A stretch of 64,000 nt of DNA from Halegenticoccus tardaugens (GTDB lineage Archaea; Halobacteriota; Halobacteria; Halobacteriales; Haloferacaceae): the NCBI RefSeq assembly GCF_004116405.1, contig NZ_SDIC01000003.1, forward strand, positions 310,001 to 374,000. The letters are read 5' to 3'. The notes under the pieces are model-generated. The model was not told the DNA's origin, ran no database searches, and worked only from the letters and a program-made list of their open reading frames with translations. A program made the position numbers and the translations under genes. Of this stretch, positions 27,367 through 36,263 are shown one piece after another (the first letter of the stretch is position 1; every line of letters begins with the position of its first letter).

Positions 27367-27424
27367 GTGTCGAATCGGATCGGTGGGTGGTTCCGGGGCG
27401 ATGCGGACGGGGTGACCGACCGTC

Positions 27425-30082
27425 TCAGTCGCTCTCTTCGGAGAGGCTCACGACGTCGTCGTAGTCGACGCGACCGTTCTCGTTGAAGTCGTACGCCTCC
27501 TCGTTCTCGCGGACGTTCTCCGAGTCGAGGTTCTCGAACAGCGCGTCGACGTCCTCGCCGTCCACCTCGCCGTCCCCGTTTACGTCCTCGTAGCGGCCGT
27601 CGCCGTCGGGGTCGGTGGGCGTGCCTTCACAGTCGATCGCGGGCGGGCCGGTCACGATCGTTCCCGATCGTGCCTCGGCGTCGATCGCGTCGCCGTCCTC
27701 GTCGTCCATGCTGTGGATTTCCACCGCGAGTTCGGTCGTTCCCGTGGCCTCGGCCGCCAGTTCGAGCGACGCGAGGACGACGTTCGTCGCGCCGGGCTGG
27801 AGGTTCTGCCCCACGTCGGCGAACCGGAGCGTCGCGGCCGAGCCGTCCTCGGCGACTGAGCTCTCCGTGACCGTCAGCTCGTCCGAGAAGGAGACGTCGG
27901 CGATCGACGCCACCTCGGTGTCGGAGACGGTGACTGAAACCTCGCCGCCGGAGACGCCGGCCGGCAGGAACGACGCCGTCAGGTCCGCGCTCGCGGTGTC
28001 GTCGAGCCCGACGGTCACCCACTCGACGTCGACCAAGACGTTCGGCTGGTAGACGTACAGGCCGTCGTTGGGATACGATCGTGCGGGACCGCCGAAGCCG
28101 TCCTCGCAGCAGAGCACGCGGCCGTCGTCCATCACGTAGACGTTGTCCACGTTGCGGAGCGCGTCGTCCGCGTCCGCGGGCGAGTCGGTGAAGTCGGGGC
28201 CGACGATGACCGGTTCGAGCGTCGAGACGTTGTAGTCCAGTTCGAGTTCGCCGCGGTAGACGACGCCGCCGTCGACGCGATCCATCTGAATGTCGCCCGT
28301 GTCGTCGGCCATGTCGTCGTTGAACTCGGAGATGCCGAAGTAGACGAAGTCGCCGGGGCCGGCTCCGTCGACGCTGTCGACGCCCTCGGCCTTGTTGAAC
28401 TCGATCGACGCGCCGATCTCCTTCGCCGCCGCACGGGTTTCGAGGAACGGCACCTTGCGGAGGTCCTCGTCGACGCCCCGCGGGCCGCTTTCTTCCCACT
28501 GCTCGGCCCACTCGACGATCTCCTCGTTGGTGACGTAGCTCTGGTTGCCGTTCTCGACGACGGCCCGGTCGGCCTCTTCGAGCGCGGCTTCGAGGTCGTC
28601 CCGCCAGTCGGTTTCGGCGTGGGTTTCGAGGTAGTGCACCTGGGTGACGTCGTCGTAGGTGGCGATCCACCGCTCGATCTCCGCGTTGCTCGCGTGACCG
28701 AGCTCGATCCACTCGATTTCGAGGTTCACGTCCGCCGGGGAGTTTCGCTCGCCCGAATCCGCGACGGACGCCTCGTCGTTGGTGATCTTGGGCGCGTAGA
28801 GGGTGCCTTCGAGGTCCATCGGATCGTCGTAGCTCGGGATCGACTCGTCGGCGACGAACTTGTAGATGCCCTTGCTGTCGCCGTCCGAGCAACCGTAGAC
28901 GGTTCGTTCGTCGCCCAGGAAGTCCGGCGCTTCCCACGAGGCGCGGCCCATCACGTAGTACTTGATCGGCTCGGGGACGTCCGCGGCCGGCTCGCGGAAG
29001 TCGACGTGGTAGCCGTAGCGGTACGGGTTCGGGTAGACGCCGCCGATCGGGGTCACGTCGTTCGTCTCGTCGTCGGCCTGGTCGACCGGCTCGGCGCCGA
29101 GGTAGTACGCGAGGAACTCGACGCCCGTCAGCGCCCAGTAGCCCTGGACGGACCAGGAGTCATCGCCGTAGTACTCGTCGATCGTGTCCTGAATCTCCGA
29201 TGGGTTGGGGCGATTCCAGAACTGACACGCGCCGATCATCCCTTCGCCGGAACCGGCTTCGACGATGTCGCCCACCGTGTGCGTAAAGGAGACCCGGGGG
29301 TGCGCGTAGTTCTCCTCCGAGGAGACCATCGTGTTCCACGGCGTGAGGTTGCCGTAGCAGTTGATCCGCATCCCGCCGAGGTCGCGGAGCGGCTCTGTGT
29401 TCGCGAGGTTGATCGCGTTGTCGAGGTCGGCCTCCCACTCGCCGTCCTCGGACTGGGTGATCGGGATTCGGGAGACGTTCCCGGGACTGTTCTCCCAGTT
29501 CGTAAAGAGGTAGCCCTCGGTTCCCTCGTCGTTCGTCGCCACGAACTGGTTGCAGTCGGGGTTGGTCGCCGCGTCGCCGTACTGCGTGCCCGCGAACTCG
29601 TCCGTCGTGATGTCGGTGCCGTCCGGCGTCTGGGTGACGCCGAGCCGCTCCGTTCCGCCGTTTATCGATTCTCTCCCCTGGCCGAGGAGCACGTACTCGC
29701 CGTTGCCGGAGCGGACGACGCTCTGCTCGTCCTTCGTCTGGGGCGTCGACACTTCCGTGAAGTCGTCGTTGTCACCATCGAAGTCGAACTGAAAGCCGCT
29801 GAAGTAGCCGACGCCAGCCCGGTTGAACGGTTCGGGGTTTTCCTCGCTCGGGTGCTGCAGGCTGTACAGCAATCCCCCGTCTTCGAAGACGAACGGGCCG
29901 GTCACCTCGGCGCCGAACGCCGTCGTCGAGAATCGTTTGAGATCCCCCTTGACGCTCGGCGCGCCGGGTGTATCCGACTCCTCGACCTCCTCCGAGTGCT
30001 CCGCGGTCGCCACGCCGATCACGCTCGCGCCGAGCGCGGCGGCTATCGACGTCTCCATCAGGTTCCGTCTCGTAAATTCCAT
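27425..30082 (-). CDS. Tat-exported PhoX/DUF839 protein with cohesin-like and dockerin-like modules
   Basis: An 885-residue secreted protein. The N-terminus MEFTRRNLMETSIAAALGAS is a twin-arginine signal; ATG 30082 is preferred over upstream starts. The main body (about 40-680) matches the PhoX/DUF839 family, secreted calcium-dependent alkaline phosphatases with a propeller fold. It shows NCYGNLTPWNTMVSSEENYA and later CCEDGFGG. Residues about 685-812 are beta-rich and read like a cohesin domain (SGGEVSVTVSDTEVASI, SLELAAEATGTTELAVEIHS). The last 60 residues hold two dockerin-type EF loops, DVNGDGEVDGEDVDALF and YDFNENGRVDYDDVVSL. Phosphatase activity is an inference from the family. Confidence 0.87.
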   Translation of the reverse strand: MEFTRRNLMETSIAAALGASVIGVATAEHSEEVEESDTPGAPSVKGDLKRFSTTAFGAEVTGPFVFEDGGLLYSLQHPSEENPEPFNRAGVGYFSGFQFDFDGDNDDFTEVSTPQTKDEQSVVRSGNGEYVLLGQGRESINGGTERLGVTQTPDGTDITTDEFAGTQYGDAATNPDCNQFVATNDEGTEGYLFTNWENSPGNVSRIPITQSEDGEWEADLDNAINLANTEPLRDLGGMRINCYGNLTPWNTMVSSEENYAHPRVSFTHTVGDIVEAGSGEGMIGACQFWNRPNPSEIQDTIDEYYGDDSWSVQGYWALTGVEFLAYYLGAEPVDQADDETNDVTPIGGVYPNPYRYGYHVDFREPAADVPEPIKYYVMGRASWEAPDFLGDERTVYGCSDGDSKGIYKFVADESIPSYDDPMDLEGTLYAPKITNDEASVADSGERNSPADVNLEIEWIELGHASNAEIERWIATYDDVTQVHYLETHAETDWRDDLEAALEEADRAVVENGNQSYVTNEEIVEWAEQWEESGPRGVDEDLRKVPFLETRAAAKEIGASIEFNKAEGVDSVDGAGPGDFVYFGISEFNDDMADDTGDIQMDRVDGGVVYRGELELDYNVSTLEPVIVGPDFTDSPADADDALRNVDNVYVMDDGRVLCCEDGFGGPARSYPNDGLYVYQPNVLVDVEWVTVGLDDTASADLTASFLPAGVSGGEVSVTVSDTEVASIADVSFSDELTVTESSVAEDGSAATLRFADVGQNLQPGATNVVLASLELAAEATGTTELAVEIHSMDDEDGDAIDAEARSGTIVTGPPAIDCEGTPTDPDGDGRYEDVNGDGEVDGEDVDALFENLDSENVRENEEAYDFNENGRVDYDDVVSLSEESD

Positions 30083-30580
30083 GACGCGGTTGACGCGCTG
30101 TTTCACCACCCAATAAAATTTTATAATATTTTTATTAATTAACCGATATTGATACTGATCTACGAGGAGATATCCGATAAGAATGGATGAATCACGATCG
30201 GTACCGGTCGATCCGGAGAATAGTAAGTCGAATGTCCGACACCGGTCCGCGTCTCATCGAACAGTGATTCGAACGTGTTCTAATTCGGATCGTTCTGCGG
30301 GCGGTATGGCTCTTGGGGCTCCCGGACGGGGCAGAAAGCGGCACGCTCCGCGCACTCGAACGCCGAGATCCAGCGCCGACATACAACATCTGTGACGTTT
30401 GACGGCACCTCTGTTCGAGGTCGAACGATCTGGGGCTATATAGTTCGAAAAACGATCAGGTCGGTCGCCTCCGTCGTCCGCCGTGGACGGGGACCGTCGA
30501 ACGAGACGACCTCGCACGGCGTCCCCATCTCGTCGCGCCTCGGCGGCACACGTATCACCGGCGGAGACACACCCGGTCCC
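30083..30580. other. 498-bp gap: divergent promoter region, no convincing gene
   Basis: Positions 30110-30175 are very AT-rich (an island of T/A runs in a GC-rich window) and probably hold the PhoX-gene promoter on the minus strand. A CTATATAG box at 30436-30443 faces the cupin gene but is 138 nt from its ATG. A 70-codon plus-strand frame at 30183-30395 is Arg/Ser-rich and basic, unlike haloarchaeal proteins, and I do not call it. Confidence 0.6.
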
Positions 30581-31147
30581 ATGAAGCGGATTTCGATCCG
30601 CGGAGTCGAACCGGCCGCCACCGAAATCGGCTACCGCCGGCTGTCCGAGCCGCTCGGAACGACCCACGTCGCGATCAATCACTACCGGCTCGCCCCCGGC
30701 GAGGGATTCCCGAGCGGTCTCCACGCCCACGCGGATCAGGAGGAGGTGTTCGTCGTCGTGGAGGGGGAGGCGACGTTCGAGACGCTGGACGGCGAGATAA
30801 CGGTCGGCGAGGGCGAGGCGATCAGGTTCGCCCCCGGCGAGTTCCAGTCGGGGAGGAACGCGTCCGCCGACGACCTCGCGGCGTTCGCGATCGGCGCGCC
30901 GCGCGACAGCGAGGACGTGCGGCTTCCGCTCGCGTGTCCCGACTGCGGCCACGATACCCTGCGCCTGAACTCCGGCGGGGGCGGTCAAACGCTCGTCTGC
31001 CCCGACTGCGGTGCCGAGCGCGTCCCGAACGCGTGTCCGGCGTGCGGCCACGACGACCTGCGCGTCGCCCTCGGCGAGGACGCCCGGCCCGTCGTCGTCT
31101 GTCAAGGCTGCGACGCCGAGTTCGACACGCCGCCGCTTCGAGACTGA
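30581..31147 (+). CDS. Cupin protein with C-terminal zinc ribbons
   Basis: A 188-residue two-part protein. Residues about 25-105 form a cupin 2 barrel: GEGFPSGLHAHADQEEVFVVVEGEATFE (His and Glu metal ligands), then GEAIRFAPGEFQSG. Residues about 115-185 hold a run of zinc-binding CxxC pairs: LACPDCGHD, LVCPDCGAE, NACPACGHD and VVCQGCDAEF, enough for two ribbons. Combined with the cupin this suggests a regulatory or binding protein rather than a plain enzyme; no substrate is known. The start at ATG 30581 is fixed by the cupin boundary. Confidence 0.88.
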   Translation: MKRISIRGVEPAATEIGYRRLSEPLGTTHVAINHYRLAPGEGFPSGLHAHADQEEVFVVVEGEATFETLDGEITVGEGEAIRFAPGEFQSGRNASADDLAAFAIGAPRDSEDVRLPLACPDCGHDTLRLNSGGGGQTLVCPDCGAERVPNACPACGHDDLRVALGEDARPVVVCQGCDAEFDTPPLRD

Positions 31148-31203
31148 CGCCGACCGCGAGTCGACGCCTCGCGGTCGTCATCGATTCGCGGTCGCGTCCC
31201 GCG

Positions 31204-32061
31204 TCAGCCGCCCGTCAGCAGCTCGTCGACGTGGCGCTTCCCGAGGGCGATCGTGTCGTAATCCTCAGTTCCGATCTCCAGCGTCGCGGTCCCCGACCAG
31301 CCGGCGTCCGAGAGCCCCGCGAGCGCCGCGGCGAAGTCGATCCGGCCCATCCCGACCGGCAGGTGCTCGTCGCCGCCGCCGCGCGTGTCGACGAGGTGGA
31401 GGTGGCCGATTCGATCCGCGTGCTCGCGGAGGAACGCGGCCGTCGCGGTCTCGTCCGCGCCGGCGAGCAGCGCGTGGCTGGTGTCGAACGTCATCGACGC
31501 GTCGGGGTACCGCTCCAGCAGTTCCGGGAAGGTCGTCACGTCGTAGTAGCTGGAGACGACGTTCTCGACGCAGGGGTCGAGCCCGCGAGCGCGGGCGGCC
31601 GGGATCAGGTCGTCGAGGCCCGCGTGGACGAACTCGCGGCGCTCCGCCGCGGTCCAGCCGAGATCCCACGCGTCCGAGGAGGGGTGGAACACGACGGTCT
31701 CCGCGCCGAGGTCGACCGCGAGGTCCATCCCGGCGACGAGTTCGGCCACCGCGCCCTCCCGGACGGGCGTGAACGGCGAGCCCGGATCGACGGCGAACGG
31801 GAGGTGCACGACGATGTCTCTCCCCGCGTCGGCGAGGGTTGCCCGCATGGTCCCGCGGCGGTCGGCGATGCGCTCGCGGGCGTAGGGGCCGTCGAGCAGC
31901 AGTTCCACGAAGTCGAACCCCTCGTCCGCCGCCCACCGGACGGCCTCGTCGAACGCCATCCCGAGGCCGACGGTGAATCCGAGGTCGAGGTCGAGGTCGA
32001 GATCGGCATCGAGTTTCCGGTCGGGGTCGCCGTCTCGGTCGGTCCGGCCGTCGTCCGTCAT
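31204..32061 (-). CDS. Sugar phosphate isomerase/epimerase-like TIM barrel
   Basis: A 285-residue xylose-isomerase-like TIM barrel (AP endonuclease 2 fold). After an acidic N-terminus containing (Asp-Leu) repeats, it has FDFVELLLDGPY, DIVVHLPFAVDPGSPF, LGAETVVFHPSSD, VENVVSS, MTFDTSHALL and HLHLVDTRGGGDEHLPVGMG. The metal-site Glu/His/Asp positions are retained. ATG 32061 or GTG 32070 could start it. It is a clear paralogue of the protein at 53798-54580 (both end HLHL-x2-TRG-x2-DEHLP). The substrate is unknown. Confidence 0.85.
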   Translation of the reverse strand: MTDDGRTDRDGDPDRKLDADLDLDLDLGFTVGLGMAFDEAVRWAADEGFDFVELLLDGPYARERIADRRGTMRATLADAGRDIVVHLPFAVDPGSPFTPVREGAVAELVAGMDLAVDLGAETVVFHPSSDAWDLGWTAAERREFVHAGLDDLIPAARARGLDPCVENVVSSYYDVTTFPELLERYPDASMTFDTSHALLAGADETATAAFLREHADRIGHLHLVDTRGGGDEHLPVGMGRIDFAAALAGLSDAGWSGTATLEIGTEDYDTIALGKRHVDELLTGG

Positions 32062-32189
32062 GGATGCCACGTCGGGAGGCCTCGGTTCATAGCCGTTCCG
32101 GTCGGAAGGACCGATCTACATCTGAACTCGCGTAGCTCGCCGCGCCGGGATCGGAACGCTCCTTGCGATCGGCCCCGTACCCGAGGCGA

Positions 32190-32444
32190 ATGTCCGACGC
32201 CGTCGAGGTCACGGTCTACACCCGCGAGCACTGCCACCTCTGCGAGGAGGCGATCGAGACGATCCGGCGGGTCGCGTCGGCGACGGGGACGCCGGTCGAC
32301 CTCGAACCGGTGGACGTGGACGGGGACGCGGCGCTCTGTGAGCGATACGGCGAGCGCGTCCCGTACGTCACGATCGACGGCCGTCCGGCGTACAAGTACC
32401 GCGTCGACGCCGACGACCTCCGGTCGCGCTTCGAATCGAGGTGA
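32190..32444 (+). CDS. Glutaredoxin-like protein
   Basis: An 84-residue thioredoxin-fold protein with CxxC in YTREHCHLCEEAIETIRRV (about residues 15-18), a cis-Pro in RVPYVTIDGRPAYKYRV, and an LEPVDVDGDAAL strand. This is the DUF836/glutaredoxin-like plan. It would exchange thiols and disulfides in the cytoplasm. It is divergent from the TIM-barrel gene and convergent with the Hdr-like gene. Confidence 0.88.
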   Translation: MSDAVEVTVYTREHCHLCEEAIETIRRVASATGTPVDLEPVDVDGDAALCERYGERVPYVTIDGRPAYKYRVDADDLRSRFESR

Positions 32445-32457
32445 TCGCCGGTTCGAA

Positions 32458-34704
32458 TCAGTCGTCCGTGACGCCCGCGGCGGGGTCGGCGTCGTCCGCC
32501 GCCGCCGCGTCGGTCTCCGCCAGCGTCGGGCCGTCCCCCTCCGCCGCCGACCCCGTCCGCGTCGCGGCGGCCGACTCCTTCGCTTCCAGCGCCTCGATCA
32601 GGAGTTCGGCCACGTCGACGATCTCGATCTCCTCCTCGAAGTCCCCGGTCTTCCGGCCGTCCTCGTACATCGTCATGCACATCGGACAGGCGACGACGAA
32701 CTTCTCGACCGCGTCGCCGGCGGCGGTGTCTTCGAGCGCCTCGCGCAGGCGCTCCTCGCTCGGCTTCGGTTCCTCCTCGAAGTCCATCCAGAGGCCGCCG
32801 CCGCCCCCGCCGCAGCAGAAGCTGTCGTTGCGGTTGCGCGGCATCTCGTACAGCTCGCAGCCGGTCGCGCGGACGAGTTCGCGGGGGGCCTCGTACTCGT
32901 CGTTGTACCGGCCGAGGTGACAGGGGTCGTGGTAGGTGACGGTGTAGTCGAGTTCGGTCCCGTCGAGGCCGAGTCGCCCGGCGCGAACGAGTTCCTCGAT
33001 GGCCTGCGTCCAGTGGAGCACCTCGATCGCGCCGTCGTCGTTCCAGCGGCCGTCGTACTCGAACGGCATCACGGGGTCGTCGGCGAACTCGCCGAAGTCT
33101 ATCTCCGGGTACTCGTTCTTCATCGTGTTGTACGAGTGCGGATCGGTGCAGACGATCTTGCTGAAGTCGCACTCCTCGAACGACTCGACGTGGTGGCCCG
33201 CCAGTTCGAGGTAGAGGAACTCCTCGCCGACGCGGCGGATGTCGTTGCCGTCGTACTTCTCGTCGTCGAAGAGGATGCCGAAGGAGATGTCGGCGCGCTC
33301 GAACAGCGTCGCGAGCGAGCGGGCGACCTTCTTGTTCCGCTCGTCGTAGCTCGGGTAGTCCCCGACGTACCAGAGGTACTCCACCGTCTCCTCGCGGGCG
33401 TCGACGAGGTCGAAGTCGAGGTCGTCGGCCCAGTCGGCGCGCGTGCGCGGTTGCTCGCCGAACGTGTTGCCCCGCTGCATGAGGTTGCCGAACACGTCCT
33501 GCATGCTCGGCCGCACGTCGCCCTGGTCCGTCATCTGTCGGTTCAACCGGGTGAAGGAGTTGAGGTGTTCGATCTCGACCGGGCAGGCGTCCATGCAGGC
33601 CATGCAGGCCATGCACGACTCCATCGTCTCGGTCGCGACGACGCCCTCGCCGCCGTCCGCGACGATCGGCTTCGGCTCGGTCTCGCCGGCGTCGAGATCG
33701 GTTCGGTACGCCTTCAGGTCGAGGATGACGTCCCGCGGATCCAGCGGCCGATCGGACGCCTTCGCGGGGCAGACGGCCGAACAGCGGCCGCACTTCGTGC
33801 AGGCGTCCTGGTCGAGCAGCTCCTTCCACGAGAAGTCGTCGATGGACTCCGCGTTGACGTGGTCGAGGTCCGCCGGGACGCCGGGCAGTCGTCGTCCGGC
33901 GCGCTCGTCGCGCGCGACGACGTTGGCGAACGAGGAGATCATGTGGAACGGCTTGGCGTACGGGATCCACGCGATGAACGCGAGCGCGAGCAGGGCGTGC
34001 GACCACCACCCCCACCAGTAGAGCGACGCGGCGGCCGCGGGCGTCACGCCGCCGGCGTCGAAGACGAGCGCGAGGAAGAAGCCGACGAAGCTCACCGTCT
34101 CGAACGCCGGGAAGTCCGTGCCGACGATGCGGAGTCCCTCGATGACGTACCCCCCGACGCCGAGCAGAAACAGCGTCCAGACGAACGCGTCGTCCTCGAG
34201 GCTCGTGTGCTTGCCCCAGAGTCGGCCGTTTCTGACCGCGTACCGCCGGTAGAGCGCCATGCCGACGCCGACGACGAACAACAGTCCGAGCGCGTCCATC
34301 ACGAGCGAGTACGCGAGGTAGAAGTCGCCGACGAAGAACGACTCCTGCCCGAGCGCCTTCGTCCAGATGTCCATGTCCACCGCGAGGATCGTCGTTCCGA
34401 TGAGAAGCGTGAGAAAGCCCCAGAGGATGAAGGCGTGCATCAGCCCGCCGTAGAGGTCGCGGTCGAACTGCTTCTCGTTGGAGCCGACGATCCGCGCCGC
34501 GGAGGCGATCCGGCCGGGGAGGTCGTCGAGCCGGTCGAACGGATCGTAGGTCCCGCGGGCGTACCGCGCGAACCGGGCGTACGTCCCGTAGAGAAACACG
34601 AGAATGGCGACCGCCGCGAAATAGTAGAACGCGGCCTCCCCCACCGGACCGATGGTCCAGAACGTCTCCCGGGTGATCTCACCCGACGACTGCAGAACTA
34701 TCAT
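32458..34704 (-). CDS. Membrane-bound Hdr/GlpC-like iron-sulfur oxidoreductase
   Basis: A 748-residue protein. The N-terminal third (to about 265) has five or so membrane helices like a NarI/HdrE cytochrome b domain (FYYFAAVAILVFLYGTYARF, helix pairs with His). Two 4Fe-4S motifs follow, CTKCGRCSAVCP (about 297) and CMACMACMDACP (about 365). The C-terminal half carries CCG domains with HDPCHLGRYNDEYEAP and FCCGGGGGG (about 628). It ends in an acidic Ala/Asp tail. This layout fits a quinone-linked electron-transfer oxidoreductase, often associated with ETF-dependent acyl-CoA oxidation. Domain order is complete and the partner is unproven. Confidence 0.9.
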   Translation of the reverse strand: MIVLQSSGEITRETFWTIGPVGEAAFYYFAAVAILVFLYGTYARFARYARGTYDPFDRLDDLPGRIASAARIVGSNEKQFDRDLYGGLMHAFILWGFLTLLIGTTILAVDMDIWTKALGQESFFVGDFYLAYSLVMDALGLLFVVGVGMALYRRYAVRNGRLWGKHTSLEDDAFVWTLFLLGVGGYVIEGLRIVGTDFPAFETVSFVGFFLALVFDAGGVTPAAAASLYWWGWWSHALLALAFIAWIPYAKPFHMISSFANVVARDERAGRRLPGVPADLDHVNAESIDDFSWKELLDQDACTKCGRCSAVCPAKASDRPLDPRDVILDLKAYRTDLDAGETEPKPIVADGGEGVVATETMESCMACMACMDACPVEIEHLNSFTRLNRQMTDQGDVRPSMQDVFGNLMQRGNTFGEQPRTRADWADDLDFDLVDAREETVEYLWYVGDYPSYDERNKKVARSLATLFERADISFGILFDDEKYDGNDIRRVGEEFLYLELAGHHVESFEECDFSKIVCTDPHSYNTMKNEYPEIDFGEFADDPVMPFEYDGRWNDDGAIEVLHWTQAIEELVRAGRLGLDGTELDYTVTYHDPCHLGRYNDEYEAPRELVRATGCELYEMPRNRNDSFCCGGGGGGLWMDFEEEPKPSEERLREALEDTAAGDAVEKFVVACPMCMTMYEDGRKTGDFEEEIEIVDVAELLIEALEAKESAAATRTGSAAEGDGPTLAETDAAAADDADPAAGVTDD

Positions 34705-34787
34705 ACTCAATCACCGGAGTAGCGCGCTGTTAAATCTTGCCACCATCGCATCCCGGAACGACCCCGAAAGGCCGCGACGCGGCGGGG

Positions 34788-35492
34788 TCAGACGAGCGCA
34801 GCCGCCGCGAGGATCGCCGAAAGCGCGACGGCGGGCACGTCGAGGCGCGAAAAGCGTAGCTCCGGAAGCGTGGGGTTCCAGGCGAAACACCGGGCGCGGA
34901 GCGCGAGCGCCAGCCGATCCGCGCGACCGAACGCGCGGTTCAGTCCGGCGGCCGCGACCAACCACATCCGCTCTCGGAGCGGACGCTCGTCGCCGAGCCG
35001 CGCGGCCATCGCCTCGCGCACCCGGGCGAGGTCGGCCTGCAGGGCGGGGAGAAAGCGGAAGACGAGCGCGACGCCGACGCCGAGGAACTGCCCCGGCTTC
35101 CCCGGAACCGTCCGCTGGATCGCCGCCCGGGAGTCGCGGACGGGCGTCGTTCGAACGTACGCGGCGCTCACGAGGAGAACGAGGAGGACCCGGTAGCTCG
35201 CGAGCGCGGGCGACGCGGCGTCGGCCGGAACGAACCACGGCGGTCCGAGCGTCAGCGCCTCGACGAGCGGGGCGGCGACGAGAAACGGGAGGGCGAACCG
35301 GAACTCCCACAGCGCGGTCGTCGGGGGCAGGCCGGACGCGAGCAGGACGACGCCCGCCAGTGCGGTGAGCGCCGCGAGTCCCCGCGGGTTCGTGTGGGCG
35401 AAGGCCGCGGCGGCGAACGCGAACTGGAACAGGAGCTTCGACCGCGGATCGAGGCGGTGGGCGAGCGTTTCGCCGGGCGCGTAGGTCAGCAC
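34788..35492 (-). CDS. ecfT: ECF transporter T component (EcfT/CbiQ family)
   Basis: A 234-residue membrane protein with five or six helices. It begins MLTYAPGETLAHRLDPRSKLL, the family start, and has RADRLALALRARCFAW, matching the coupling-helix Ala-Arg-x motif that contacts EcfA. It links the ATPase to the substrate-binding BioY. Its start overlaps the end of ecfA by 7 nt, so translation is coupled. With bioY and one ATPase gene this is a dedicated biotin transporter (bioN position). Confidence 0.92.
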   Translation of the reverse strand: MLTYAPGETLAHRLDPRSKLLFQFAFAAAAFAHTNPRGLAALTALAGVVLLASGLPPTTALWEFRFALPFLVAAPLVEALTLGPPWFVPADAASPALASYRVLLVLLVSAAYVRTTPVRDSRAAIQRTVPGKPGQFLGVGVALVFRFLPALQADLARVREAMAARLGDERPLRERMWLVAAAGLNRAFGRADRLALALRARCFAWNPTLPELRFSRLDVPAVALSAILAAAALV

Positions 35493-36253
35493 GGGTCGGA
35501 CGACCCGGGATCCGTGCGATCGTGTCCGGGATCTCGTCGACCGCTTCCCCTCTTCGACGGGACGCGGACGCCCAGTTCCGGCAGGGACCCGATCGCCTCG
35601 TCCGGCGGGGCGTCCAGCGCAACCTGACCGTCGGCGAGCGCCACGACGCGGTGGGCCAGTCCGACCACGTCCCGGAGGTCGTGCGTGACGACGACGATTC
35701 CCGTCCCGGCGTCGCGTAGTTCGCGGAGGCGTTCCGCGACCGATCGCCTGGCGGGATCGTCGAGACCGGTGAACGGTTCGTCGAGGACGAGGTGGTCCGG
35801 CTCCATCGCGAGCGCGCCGGCGACGGCGACGCGCTCTCGCTCCCCGCCGGAGAGCGCGTCGACGCGCTCGTCCCCGCGTCCGCCCATGTTCACCGCCGCC
35901 AGCGCGTCCGCGACCCGACGGTCGATCTCCTCGCGCGGCAGGCCGAGGTTCTCGGGGCCGAACGCCACGTCCGCGCCGACGGTCGCGGCGACGAGCTGGT
36001 CCCGCGGCTCCTGAAAGACCATCCCGACGGCCGTCCGGGCGGCAGCGAGGTTGTCGGCGACGGGCGCGTCGTTCACCAGCACCTCGCCCGCGTCGGGTTC
36101 GAGCAGGCCGTTGAAGTGGCGGACGAGCGTCGTCTTGCCGGAGCCGTTCGCGCCGGCGAGGACGACGAACTCGCCGTCGGGGATCGAAAGCGAGACGCCG
36201 TCGAGGGCGGTCGCGCCGCCGTAGCGGTGGACCAGCCCGCGGGTTTCGATCAC
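35486..36253 (-). CDS. ecfA: ECF transporter ATP-binding subunit (EcfA, BioM type)
   Basis: A 255-residue ABC ATPase. Walker A is GANGSGKTTLVRH, Q-loop MVFQEPRDQLVAATV, ABC signature LSGGERERVAVAGALAM, and Walker B HLVLDEPFTGLDD with H-loop VVVTHDLRDV. The Q-loop region EPRDQLVAATVGADVAFGPE is typical of ECF ATPases. The C-terminus is basic and disordered. It overlaps ecfT by 7 nt and follows bioY by 10 nt. Only one ATPase gene is present, so it should work as a homodimer. Confidence 0.95.
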   Translation of the reverse strand: MIETRGLVHRYGGATALDGVSLSIPDGEFVVLAGANGSGKTTLVRHFNGLLEPDAGEVLVNDAPVADNLAAARTAVGMVFQEPRDQLVAATVGADVAFGPENLGLPREEIDRRVADALAAVNMGGRGDERVDALSGGERERVAVAGALAMEPDHLVLDEPFTGLDDPARRSVAERLRELRDAGTGIVVVTHDLRDVVGLAHRVVALADGQVALDAPPDEAIGSLPELGVRVPSKRGSGRRDPGHDRTDPGSSDPC

Positions 36254-36263
36254 GGGTGCGTCG

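Noticed and set aside
30183-30395. 70-codon plus-strand frame with a GAGGAG-like site upstream
   Set aside because: The translation is Arg/Ser-rich and basic, unlike the acidic haloarchaeal proteins here, and lacks any fold-like pattern.
32444-32460. GGTTCGAATC-like T-arm sequence between two genes
   Set aside because: No acceptor stem, anticodon arm or matching D-arm can be formed around it; not a tRNA.
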